DNA from: Acidimicrobiaceae bacterium
GTDB lineage: Bacteria; Actinomycetota; Acidimicrobiia; Acidimicrobiales; RAAP-2
DNA length: 9,631 bases
Reading direction: 5' to 3'
NCBI GenBank assembly: GCA_030838245.1
Contig: JAUTXB010000278.1
Span: 1-9,631 of the forward strand
In this document: one piece after another, positions 1-6,122 of the stretch
Layout of the letters: every line of letters begins with the position of its first letter
Numbering within the stretch: position 1 is the stretch's first letter
The notes under the pieces: model-generated
Database searches by the model: none
Seen by the model: only the letters and a program-made list of their open reading frames with translations
Told to the model about the DNA's origin: nothing
Program-made: the position numbers and the translations under genes

Positions 1-681
1 CGGGGTCCAGATGGTGGTCATGTCCCAGCCGGGAAGCTCGATGTGCTTGCCGTCCTCGAACATGACGTCAGGCAACGCCATGGTCACCTGCGACTTGATC
101 ATCATGGAAGCCATGTTGAGATCGAGGAGCTTGTCGTCGGGGACGCCGGAGTCGACCAGGAAGTCGTTCATCTGGGCCAGCAGCTCGTCTGTGTCACCGT
201 AACGAGCCTGGAGCGCCTGGGCGTCGGCAGGATGCAGGCCGATCCACGCACCCGACTCAGCGCGCACCCGGCCGGCCAGTCCATAGTGATCGGGATGGTT
301 GTGGGTGACGAGCACGGCCTGTACGTCGGCAATGGATCCCCCTGCCGTCTCCAAGCCGTTGTTGAGCGACTCCCATGCCTCGTCGGTGTTCCACCCGGCG
401 TCCACGATGGCCACACCGCCGCCGCCGAGCTCCATGGCGTACACCAGCACGTAGCGGAGCGGGTTGTTGGGAATGGGGACGGGGATCGACCACAGGCCCG
501 GCCTGACCTGCTCGACGGGGGGCAGGACGTTCTTGTCCCACGCTTCTTTTTGGAGTGTGCCGGTGACCTGAACCACGGTGGGCACGGTACACGGGGTCCG
601 TACCGGAGCGCCTCTCCGGCCAGGCGGGAGACCGACGTCGTCACTCCCCCTAAGCGGTGTGGCAACCTTGCTCGTTCCCAT
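1..681 (-). CDS. MBL-fold metallohydrolase, C-terminus off the left edge
   Basis: Reading leftward from ATG at 681-679, 227 codons stay open to the window edge, so this is the N-terminal part of a longer protein. The metal-binding HxHxDH motif of the metallo-beta-lactamase superfamily is present as THNHPDH (H127, H129, D131, H132), after the usual strand VAIVDAGWNTD (residues 90-100), whose Asp is the typical turn residue. The break falls at IWTP, just where this family usually has a TPGH-type third metal ligand. The start is chosen because AGG lies about 5 nt upstream (minus-strand tgaggtcATG). The first 40 or so residues have no recognisable domain, so GTG codons at 585 or 576 are alternatives. 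The family is broad (thiolesterases, lactonases, phosphodiesterases and others); the substrate cannot be told. It diverges from the secreted-protein gene across 37 nt. Confidence 0.88.
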   Translation of the reverse strand, partial: MGTSKVATPLRGSDDVGLPPGRRGAPVRTPCTVPTVVQVTGTLQKEAWDKNVLPPVEQVRPGLWSIPVPIPNNPLRYVLVYAMELGGGGVAIVDAGWNTDEAWESLNNGLETAGGSIADVQAVLVTHNHPDHYGLAGRVRAESGAWIGLHPADAQALQARYGDTDELLAQMNDFLVDSGVPDDKLLDLNMASMMIKSQVTMALPDVMFEDGKHIELPGWDMTTIWTP

Positions 682-718
682 GACCTCATTTGACTCTCGA
701 CACCGGCTGTCCTGCCCG

Positions 719-1459
719 ATGAGACCTCGGCACCCGCTCGGCCGTCGCGCCGTGGCCGCCACGCTGGTGCTCGCCGCGTCGGCGGCCACGCTGGGCCTGT
801 TCGCCGGTCCTTCCACCGCGGCGACCTCGAGGACGAGCACCACCGTCGCCGCGACCACCGTGGCCGGCGCTCGGTCGCAACTGGCCTCAGCCATCGCCGT
901 CCGCCAGACCGCACTGCACCGGGTGCTGGCCGCCGCGGCCAACTCCAAGACGATCGTTCCCGAGGACCAGGCGGTGCTCACGGCCTCGCTGACCCAGGCC
1001 TTGACCGGTATGAACGCGCTGGCCGCCAAGGTGCCGACCGACACCACCCAGGCCGCGGTGGCTGCCGACCAGACGGCCATGGTCCATGACTACCGGGTGC
1101 TGGCCGTCCAAGTCCCGGCGGGCGACATGGTGTTGGCCGCCGATCTGGCCGCCAACATCGCTGCCCAGATGGCGGCACGGATTCCCGCCATCCAAAAGCT
1201 CATGGCGCCTGCTGCCAACCAAGGTTCACCCGTTCCCGCCTCGGTCAAGACCGCGTTCACCGACTTCCAGCGCCAGCTCACCGCGGCCCAGAGTGCGACC
1301 GCGGGGGTGGCGTCCTCCCTCCTGGCCGTCCTCCCCGTGTCCTACCCGGGCAATCAGAGCGTGCTCACCTCGGCTCGGTCCGATCTGGCCAACACCCGAC
1401 ATGACCTGGGTTCGGCCGTGAGCGACCTGGACACCATCGTCGCCCACTTCCACCACTGA
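719..1459 (+). CDS. secreted Ala-rich helical protein, unrecognised
   Basis: This encodes 246 aa with a classical export signal: positively charged MRPRHPLGRR, a hydrophobic core (residues 11-29) and an Ala-rich cleavage region near PSTAA (31-35). The mature part is rich in Ala, Thr, Gln, Val and Asp, has no Cys, and reads as long amphipathic helices with a Pro/Gly break near residues 164-170, suggesting a helical bundle. I see no enzymatic motif and do not recognise the family. The start at 719 is chosen because the signal peptide follows at once; ATG at 680 in the same frame would add 13 residues and overlap the divergent hydrolase start. Neither start has a clear Shine-Dalgarno sequence. 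The C-terminus ends AHFHH. It is convergent with zur, with about 105 nt between stops. Confidence 0.75.
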   Translation: MRPRHPLGRRAVAATLVLAASAATLGLFAGPSTAATSRTSTTVAATTVAGARSQLASAIAVRQTALHRVLAAAANSKTIVPEDQAVLTASLTQALTGMNALAAKVPTDTTQAAVAADQTAMVHDYRVLAVQVPAGDMVLAADLAANIAAQMAARIPAIQKLMAPAANQGSPVPASVKTAFTDFQRQLTAAQSATAGVASSLLAVLPVSYPGNQSVLTSARSDLANTRHDLGSAVSDLDTIVAHFHH

Positions 1460-1527
1460 TCGCCTTTTGCCCCGGCACCGTCTGGGTTCGCCAGCGACGA
1501 GGTAGTCGGACTCTGGATCAGCCCCGC

Positions 1528-1577
1528 TGAAGCCGACCGATCACCCCTCGGGTGAAGCCGACCGATCACCCCTCGGG
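1528..1577. repeat. perfect 25-bp tandem duplication overlapping the zur 3' end
   Basis: Positions 1528-1552 and 1553-1577 are identical, beginning TGAAGCCGACCG and ending CCCCTCGGG. The right copy holds the last codons and stop of zur (stop at 1568-1566), so the left copy is a duplicate of the zur 3' end. The unit contains TCACCC-CTC-GGGTGA (1541-1555), a 6-bp stem with a 3-nt loop across the junction; in the right copy this stem has one mismatch. It lies between two convergent genes and could help terminate both, but there is no T-tract. Confidence 0.9.
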
Positions 1578-2039
1578 CGAGGCAGCCGACCGGGCGCAGG
1601 TCTCGCAGGTGCCGAAGACCTCGATGGTGTGCTGGACCTCGGAGAACCCGTGCTCCCTGCCAACCCGTGCGGCCCACGATTCGACCGAGTCCGACTCCAC
1701 CTCGACCGTGGTCCCGCACGCCCGGCAGACCAGGTGATGATGATGGGCACCGCCCCCGCACCGCCGGAACAGCTGTTCGCCCGCCGCGTCACGGAGGACG
1801 TCGACCGAGCCGGCATCGCTCAGTGAGTTCAACGAGCGGTACACGGTGGCCAGCCCGATCTTGATCCCGGCCTCCCGCAGGGTGGCGTGGATGGCCTGGG
1901 CGCTGCGGAAGCCGTCCTCCTCGTCCAGCACCTCGAGGACCGCCCTGCGCTGCCGGGTGTCCCGGGTACCGGTCGGCCCCGGTGGTGCGGTCCCCGTCGC
2001 GTCGTGTGCCACCGACCAACTATGCCACTGCGTCTGCAT
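1566..2039 (-). CDS. zur: zinc uptake regulator, Fur family
   Basis: This encodes 157 aa, usual for Fur proteins, with an N-terminal winged helix (about residues 25-85, including LATVYRSLNSL) and a C-terminal metal-binding dimerisation domain. Aligned by hand to what I recall of M. tuberculosis FurB/Zur, every metal ligand is present: D80, C94, H100 and H102 (regulatory site); C105, C108, C145 and C148 (structural CxxC pairs); H99, H101, E120 and H137 (third site). That makes zinc sensing much more likely than iron or manganese, although the loop before the HHHH run is one residue longer. It diverges from a metal ABC importer and a Fur-type palindrome lies between them, so it probably represses both. 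The start is ATG 2039: an in-frame TAA lies just upstream, and GGAGG is only 1 nt from the ATG, too close for normal use. A -10 box 6 nt upstream fits a leaderless mRNA. Confidence 0.93.
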   Translation of the reverse strand: MQTQWHSWSVAHDATGTAPPGPTGTRDTRQRRAVLEVLDEEDGFRSAQAIHATLREAGIKIGLATVYRSLNSLSDAGSVDVLRDAAGEQLFRRCGGGAHHHHLVCRACGTTVEVESDSVESWAARVGREHGFSEVQHTIEVFGTCETCARSAASPEG

Positions 2040-2045
2040 GCCTCC

Positions 2046-2075
2046 ATCTTAGTTTGTATTGATAATCAATCTCAT
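2046..2075 (-). promoter_or_regulatory. predicted zur promoter, leaderless
   Basis: On the minus strand TAAGAT (2051-2046) lies exactly 6 nt from the zur ATG, so transcription would begin at or next to the start codon. ATGAGA (2075-2070), 18 nt upstream, is a 4-of-6 match to the -35 consensus. The palindrome at 2058-2070 lies in the spacer and touches the -35, a position well suited to repression. Confidence 0.55.
2058..2070. promoter_or_regulatory. Fur-type (Zur) operator palindrome
   Basis: ATTGATAATCAAT is a perfect 6-1-6 inverted repeat. With one more base on each side it forms a near-perfect 7-1-7 (TATTGAT-A-ATCAATC), the architecture of Fur-family boxes. It is the only AT-rich patch in the region between zur and znuA and overlaps the predicted promoters of both, so one bound Zur dimer pair could control both directions. 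On the plus strand GATAAT (2061-2066) inside it resembles a -10 box; an alternative plus-strand promoter is TTGTAT (2054-2059) with TAGAGT (2077-2082) at a 17-nt spacing. Confidence 0.75.
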
Positions 2076-2158
2076 CTAGAGTGCCTGCGAGCGCAGTCCG
2101 AGGCTGAGGCGTCGCGCTCGAGTCTGAACCACCACGAGCACAAGGAGCACAACCGAGC

Positions 2159-3142
2159 ATGTCCTTGTTTCAACGCCCACGCCGACTGTCGGGGGGGTTT
2201 CAACGCCTACGCCGGCTGTCGTGGGCTCCACGCCGGCGTGTCATCGGGATCGTGGGCGTGGTGGCGGCGGTGGGACTCAGTGCCTGTGCGTCCGGGTCGC
2301 CGGCGGCCTCGCCTGGGTCCGGTGGCCGGATCTCGGTCGTGGCCGCGGAGAACTTCTGGGGCAGCATTGCCAGCCAACTGGGGGGTAATCGGGTCTCGGT
2401 CACCAGCATCATCTCCGACCCCAACGCCGATCCACATTCGTACGAGCCAACCCCCGGTGACGGTCGGACGGTGGCGACCGCCCAGATGATGATCCTGAAC
2501 GGCATCGGCTACGACCCGTGGGCCAACAAGCTGCTCGCCGCCAATCCCACCTCGGGCCGTACCGTATTGAACGTGGGCGACCTGGTGCACGTACCTGTCG
2601 GGGGGAATCCCCACCGTTGGTACGACCCCACCAATGTTCGTCAGGTCATCGCCCAGATCACTGCCGACTACCAGGCCATCGATCCGAAGGACGCCGCCTA
2701 TTTCAATCACCGCGAGCAGGTCTATGAGAACGTGACCCTGGCGCCGTACAACGCGCTCATCACCAGCATCAGGGCCACGTACGCGGGCACACCCATCGGC
2801 GCGTCGGAGAGCATCGTCTCCCCTCTGGCCCAGGCCCTCGGACTAGACATGCTGACGCCGGCGTCGTTCCTGACCGCCATCAGTGAGGGGAGCGACCCCA
2901 CCGCCGCCGACAAGGCGACCATCGACCAACAGATCAGCAAGAGGCAGATCGCCGTCTACGTGTACAACAGCCAGAACGCCACCCCGGACATAGCCGCCCA
3001 GGTGGCCGAAGCCAAGGCCAACCACATCCCGGTGGCCACCGTAACCGAGACCCTGGCGCCGGCAAACCAGACGTTCCAAGCATGGCAAGTACGAGAGCTG
3101 CAGGGCATCAAGGCCGCGTTGGCGACGGCCACCGGCAAGTGA
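2159..3142 (+). CDS. znuA: metal ABC transporter substrate-binding lipoprotein (ZnuA-like)
   Basis: This encodes 327 aa of the cluster A-I (ZnuA/PsaA/TroA) binding-protein family, anchored outside the membrane by a lipid. A hydrophobic segment (28-40) ends in the lipobox LSAC with C43 as the lipidated Cys. Likely metal ligands are H93 (DPHSYEP), H152 (NPHRWYD), E217 (ASESIV) and, at the place of the PsaA Asp, E297 (TVTETLAP). The His/Asp-rich loop of many zinc-specific ZnuA proteins is absent, so specificity rests on the neighbouring Zur. AAGGAG sits 11 nt before the ATG. The N-terminus is oddly long and basic because of a duplicated segment (FQRPRRLSGG/FQRLRRLSWA); GTG near 2240 could be the true start. 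The gene overlaps the ATPase gene by 4 nt and probably leads the operon. Confidence 0.92.
   Translation: MSLFQRPRRLSGGFQRLRRLSWAPRRRVIGIVGVVAAVGLSACASGSPAASPGSGGRISVVAAENFWGSIASQLGGNRVSVTSIISDPNADPHSYEPTPGDGRTVATAQMMILNGIGYDPWANKLLAANPTSGRTVLNVGDLVHVPVGGNPHRWYDPTNVRQVIAQITADYQAIDPKDAAYFNHREQVYENVTLAPYNALITSIRATYAGTPIGASESIVSPLAQALGLDMLTPASFLTAISEGSDPTAADKATIDQQISKRQIAVYVYNSQNATPDIAAQVAEAKANHIPVATVTETLAPANQTFQAWQVRELQGIKAALATATGK
2168..2221 (+). repeat. imperfect 30-bp tandem repeat in the znuA 5' end
   Basis: The 24-bp segments 2168-2191 and 2198-2221 differ at only two positions and lie 30 bp apart, separated in the first copy by a run of seven G. Because 30 is a multiple of 3, the duplication is in frame and encodes two related basic decapeptides ahead of the lipoprotein signal. 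Confidence 0.9.
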
Positions 3143-3972
3143 CCGATGTCGACGTGCTGTCCCTCACCGGGGCGGCCATCGACGTCGGCGGTCGGCGGCT
3201 GTGGAGCGACGTCGACCTCACCGTGGGTAGTGGGGAGTTCGTGGCCGTGCTCGGACCCAACGGCGTCGGGAAGTCGACGCTGGTCAAGGCGATCCTGGGC
3301 GTCCTGCCCTTGGCCGCCGGCCACATGTCGGTCCTGGGCGAACGACCCGGGCACGCCAACGAACGGATCGGGTACCTGCCCCAGCGGCGCAGCTTCGATC
3401 CCTCGCTACGGGTCCGAGGCATCGACGTCGTCCGGTTGGGCCTCAGTGGCGACCGGTGGGGGATCACCGTTCCGGTCCGCTCCAGGGCCCGATCCCGCCG
3501 CCGGGCGTCCGAGGACCGCATGTCGGAGGTCGTCGAGTTGGTGGGGGCCGCTCCCTATGCCCATCGACCGATCGGTCAGCTGTCCGGGGGCGAACAACAG
3601 CGGCTCCTGATCGCCCAGGCGTTGGTCCGACGCCCGGAACTGTTGTTGCTCGACGAGCCGCTCGACAGCCTCGATCTCCCCAATCAGGGATCGGTGGCCG
3701 CGTTGATCAGCCGGATCTGCCGCGACGCCGGCGTCAGCGTCGTGATGGTGGCCCACGATGTCAACCCGATCCTCTCCTACCTCGACCGGGTGGTGTACAT
3801 CGCCCGGGGCGGCGTGGCATCGGGCACTCCCGAAGAGGTGATCACCGGCGAGACGCTCACCCGGCTCTACGGGACGCCCATCGAGGTACTGACCACCTCC
3901 GACGGGCGGATGGTGGTGGTCGGGCAGCCCGAGGCGCCGGCGCACCACAGCGATCGCCACGGCGGACACTGA
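3139..3972 (+). CDS. znuC: metal ABC transporter ATP-binding protein (ZnuC-like)
   Basis: This encodes 277 aa, the cytoplasmic ATPase that powers import. All nucleotide-binding motifs are present in order: Walker A GPNGVGKST (39-47), Q-loop Q82, signature LSGGEQQR (148-155), Walker B LLLLDEP with E173, D-loop SLDL (177-180) and switch His H206 (VAHD). Residues 104-127 form a basic Arg/Ser-rich insertion before the helical subdomain. The tail is His-rich (H269, H270, H274, H277), possibly metal-related. The start is GTG 3139, which shares GTGA with the znuA stop (4-nt overlap) and has no Shine-Dalgarno of its own, implying translational coupling. Open frame continues upstream to 3082, but that part overlaps znuA and adds nothing domain-like. 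Confidence 0.93.
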   Translation: MTDVDVLSLTGAAIDVGGRRLWSDVDLTVGSGEFVAVLGPNGVGKSTLVKAILGVLPLAAGHMSVLGERPGHANERIGYLPQRRSFDPSLRVRGIDVVRLGLSGDRWGITVPVRSRARSRRRASEDRMSEVVELVGAAPYAHRPIGQLSGGEQQRLLIAQALVRRPELLLLDEPLDSLDLPNQGSVAALISRICRDAGVSVVMVAHDVNPILSYLDRVVYIARGGVASGTPEEVITGETLTRLYGTPIEVLTTSDGRMVVVGQPEAPAHHSDRHGGH

Positions 3973-3973
3973 C

Positions 3974-4927
3974 ATGGTCCTGGTCAGCGCGGCATCGGCG
4001 TCTTTGACCGGGAATGTCGTCGACGACGTCCGGCAGCTCTTCGTTTATCCGTTCATGGTCAACGCCTTTCGGGCCGGGACCATCGTCGCCGTGCTGGCCG
4101 GGGTGATCGGTTGGTTCATGGTGCTCCGCAAGCAGAGCTTCGCCGGCCACACGCTGGCCGTGGTGGGATTCCCGGGTGCGGCAGGCGCCACCTTGTTGGG
4201 CATCAGTGCCCTGTATGGCTATTTCGCCTTCTGCGTCGCCGCCGCCATTGGCATCGCCCTCTTACCCAGCGCACGCGGTCGGGGTTTCAGCGAGGAGAAT
4301 GCCATCACCGGCACCATTAGCGCCTTCTTTTTGGCCTGTGGCTTCTTGTTCATCAGTCTGTACAAGGGGTTCTTGGAAGGAGTGAACTCCTTGCTGTTCG
4401 GGAGCTTCCTCGGCATCACCAACCAACAGGTCGTGGTCCTAGCGGTGGTGGCCGCGGTCGCCGTCGCAGCCATGGCCCTGATCGGCCGCCCGCTCCTGTT
4501 CGCCTCCATCGACGGCGACGTGGCCCAGGCCCGCGGTGTGCCGGTGCGGTCGTTGGGTGTTGCCTTCCTGATCCTCTTGGGCCTGGCCGCGGCCGAAGCC
4601 AGTCAGATCACCGGAAGCCTGTTGGTCTTCGCTCTTTTGGTCATGCCGGCCGCCACCGCCCAACGAATCACCACCCGCCCGATGTACAGCCTGATTGCCA
4701 CCGTCGTCATCGGGGCGCTGGTGACCTGGTTGGGTCTCGCCGCCGCGTACTACTCGCCGTATCCCATCGGCTTTTGGGTCACCACCTTCGCTTTTGCCGC
4801 CTACGTGGTCACCCACGTGGTCTCGTACCTGGCCCCGCGCGGTCTGGTGCCCCGCCGGGCCTCGTTAGCGCCGTCTCGGGGCGCGTCTGGGAGCGAGTCC
4901 GGACTCCCGACCGGGGTCGAGCAGTGA
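3974..4927 (+). CDS. znuB: metal ABC transporter permease, first copy (ZnuB-like)
   Basis: This encodes 317 aa, a polytopic membrane protein of the ABC-3 family with roughly eight hydrophobic segments between residues 30 and 287. The family's cytoplasmic coupling region is recognisable as RPLLFASIDGDVAQARGVPV (172-191), followed by the helices AAAEASQITGSLLVFALLVMP. The ATG lies 1 nt after the znuC stop. The hydrophilic Ser/Gly tail (291-317) looks dispensable. Compared with the second permease, the segment after the first helix reads AGHTLAVVGFPG (57-68), lacking the DALSH motif common in the family. It probably pairs with the next gene product as a heterodimeric channel; zinc is inferred from Zur, manganese or iron being the alternatives. 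Confidence 0.92.
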   Translation: MVLVSAASASLTGNVVDDVRQLFVYPFMVNAFRAGTIVAVLAGVIGWFMVLRKQSFAGHTLAVVGFPGAAGATLLGISALYGYFAFCVAAAIGIALLPSARGRGFSEENAITGTISAFFLACGFLFISLYKGFLEGVNSLLFGSFLGITNQQVVVLAVVAAVAVAAMALIGRPLLFASIDGDVAQARGVPVRSLGVAFLILLGLAAAEASQITGSLLVFALLVMPAATAQRITTRPMYSLIATVVIGALVTWLGLAAAYYSPYPIGFWVTTFAFAAYVVTHVVSYLAPRGLVPRRASLAPSRGASGSESGLPTGVEQ

Positions 4928-5799
4928 CAGCCCAGATCCTCGCCATCCAGGGGGGGTTGGCCGGGATGTTCGAGCAGCCTTTCTTGCAGAACGCCTTTGT
5001 CGCCGGGACCTGCATTGCCGCCGCTTGCGGGCTGGTCGGCTACTTCCTCGTCCTCCGAAGCCAGGTGTTCACGGCCGACGCCCTGAGTCATGTCGCCTTC
5101 ACCGGCGCCCTGGCCGCCCTGGCCTTCGGGATCGACCTCCGGCTGGGCCTCTTTGTGGCCACGGTTGGGGTCGGTCTCTTCATGGGGACCCTCGAGCCGA
5201 GGGGACGAGCCGACGACGTGGTGGTCGGCAGCGTCTTCGCCTGGGTCCTCGGGCTCGGTGCCCTGTTCCTCACCATCTACACGACGTCGCGCAGCACGGG
5301 CAACGGCACAGCCGGGGTCAACGTGCTCTTCGGGTCGATCTTCGGACTGAGCCAGAGCCAAGCGTGGACGGCCGCCGGAGTGGCCCTGGGCATCGTGGTA
5401 GTGGTCTGCATCGTGGCCCGTCCGCTGCTCTTCTCCTCCATCGACGTCGACGTGGCCGACGCCCGGGGCGTCCCCGTTCGGCTCATTGGTTTTGTCTTCC
5501 TCGGCGTGGTCGGGGCCTGCGCGGCCGAGGCAACTCAGGCCGTGGGGGCTCTCTTGCTCCTCGGGCTGCTGGCTGCACCGGCCGGCGCCGCCCATCGACT
5601 CACAGGCCGCCCTGTGGTGGCGATGGTGCTGGCCTCGGCGCTGGCTGTCGGTGATATGTGGGCCGGCCTCGCTCTCAGCTATTGGGCGCCGAAGCTGCCC
5701 CCCAGCTTTGCCATCCTTGCCGTGGCCACCGCCGTGTTCCTGGGCGTCCTCGTCGTCACGCAGGTGCGCTCGCGACAGCCCGACCACGTGCCCGATTGA
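4924..5799 (+). CDS. znuB: metal ABC transporter permease, second copy (ZnuB-like)
   Basis: This encodes 291 aa, a second ABC-3 family permease, clearly homologous to but different from the preceding one. The shared core is RPLLFSSIDVDVADARGVPV (167-186) followed by AAEATQAVGALLLLGLLAAP. It keeps the family-typical TADALSHVAFTG (50-61). The start GTG 4924 overlaps the previous stop (GTGA, 4924-4927), the same arrangement as at the znuA/znuC junction; the open frame extends to 4774, but that part lies inside the first permease gene. About eight hydrophobic helices span residues 20-280. It is the last gene of the importer operon; the stop at 5797-5799 is followed by a repeat-rich gap before tRNA-Pro. 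Confidence 0.92.
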   Translation: MTAQILAIQGGLAGMFEQPFLQNAFVAGTCIAAACGLVGYFLVLRSQVFTADALSHVAFTGALAALAFGIDLRLGLFVATVGVGLFMGTLEPRGRADDVVVGSVFAWVLGLGALFLTIYTTSRSTGNGTAGVNVLFGSIFGLSQSQAWTAAGVALGIVVVVCIVARPLLFSSIDVDVADARGVPVRLIGFVFLGVVGACAAEATQAVGALLLLGLLAAPAGAAHRLTGRPVVAMVLASALAVGDMWAGLALSYWAPKLPPSFAILAVATAVFLGVLVVTQVRSRQPDHVPD

Positions 5800-5834
5800 G
5801 CCGATCGTTCCGATCAGATCGCACTGAGGCTCAC

Positions 5835-5880
5835 GCCCGAGGTTGATGCCCGAGGTTGATCCTCAGGCTCAGCCCGAGGT
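5835..5880. repeat. 13-bp tandem repeat with a third partial copy
   Basis: GCCCGAGGTTGAT occurs at 5835-5847 and again directly at 5848-5860; its first nine bases recur at 5872-5880. It lies between the end of the znu operon and the 3' side of tRNA-Pro. Confidence 0.85.
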
Positions 5881-5899
5881 CCTGAGGGACCGAACCCTC
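5861..5899 (-). terminator. possible hairpins ending the tRNA-Pro transcript
   Basis: Reading the minus strand downstream of the tRNA, GAGGG/CCCTC (5899-5895 with 5888-5884, 6-nt loop) is met first, then CCTCAGG/CCTGAGG (5887-5881 with 5867-5861, 13-nt loop). The two stems overlap at 5884-5887 and are mutually exclusive. No T-run follows, so intrinsic termination is uncertain; the same structures would also form in the 3' end of znu mRNA. Confidence 0.35.
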
Positions 5900-5901
5900 G
5901 A

Positions 5902-5978
5902 TGGTCGGGGCGGCGGGATTTGAACCCGCGACCTCCTGCTCCCAAAGCAGGCGCGCTGCCAAGCTGCGCTACGCCCCG
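5902..5978 (-). tRNA. tRNA-Pro (anticodon UGG), CCA encoded
   Basis: The minus strand folds into a complete cloverleaf: acceptor stem CGGGGCG/CGCCCCG with discriminator A; D-arm GCGC-AGCTTGGCA-GCGC; anticodon arm CCTGC-TTTGGGA-GCAGG giving anticodon TGG; T-arm GCGGG-TTCGAAT-CCCGC. The CCA end is encoded at 5904-5902. The molecule is 77 nt with CCA. No strong promoter stands out upstream; TAACCT (6024-6019 on the minus strand) is a weak -10 candidate. Confidence 0.97.
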
Positions 5979-6109
5979 ATGTCGCCGTCGGCTGGATGGC
6001 CGGGACTCCAAGCAAGACAGGTTACGCCAGGCGTGCCGCGGCGGGTTCGTGGCGCTCCCACGGCTCGCATTGGCCGGCGATCCGTCTCGTGTGAAGTCGG
6101 TAGGCGGGA

Positions 6110-6115
6110 TAGCGT
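6110..6115 (+). promoter_or_regulatory. possible -10 box of ppx, leaderless
   Basis: TAGCGT fits TANNNT and lies 7 nt before the ppx ATG at 6123, the spacing expected when transcription starts on the start codon. No convincing -35 box is visible. The lack of a good Shine-Dalgarno supports this reading. Confidence 0.35.
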
Positions 6116-6122
6116 CACGCCG

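Noticed and set aside
168..914. 248-aa minus-strand open frame across the left part
   Set aside because: It is Arg/Pro/Ser-rich shadow translation; the real minus-strand frame carries the HxHxDH motif, and the signal-peptide gene occupies the other part.
4801..5787. 328-aa minus-strand open frame opposite the second permease
   Set aside because: It is low-complexity, Gly/Glu/His-rich antisense of a clear membrane protein with the usual high-GC codon pattern.
5835..5880. Attachment site or integration scar next to tRNA-Pro
   Set aside because: The repeats are not copies of the tRNA 3' end, and no integrase or phage gene is present in the window.
5901..6122. Possible 74-residue N-terminal extension of ppx beginning MVGAAGFEPATS
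   Set aside because: That peptide is the well-known false translation of antisense tRNA; it covers tRNA-Pro exactly, and the Ppx domain begins just after ATG 6123.
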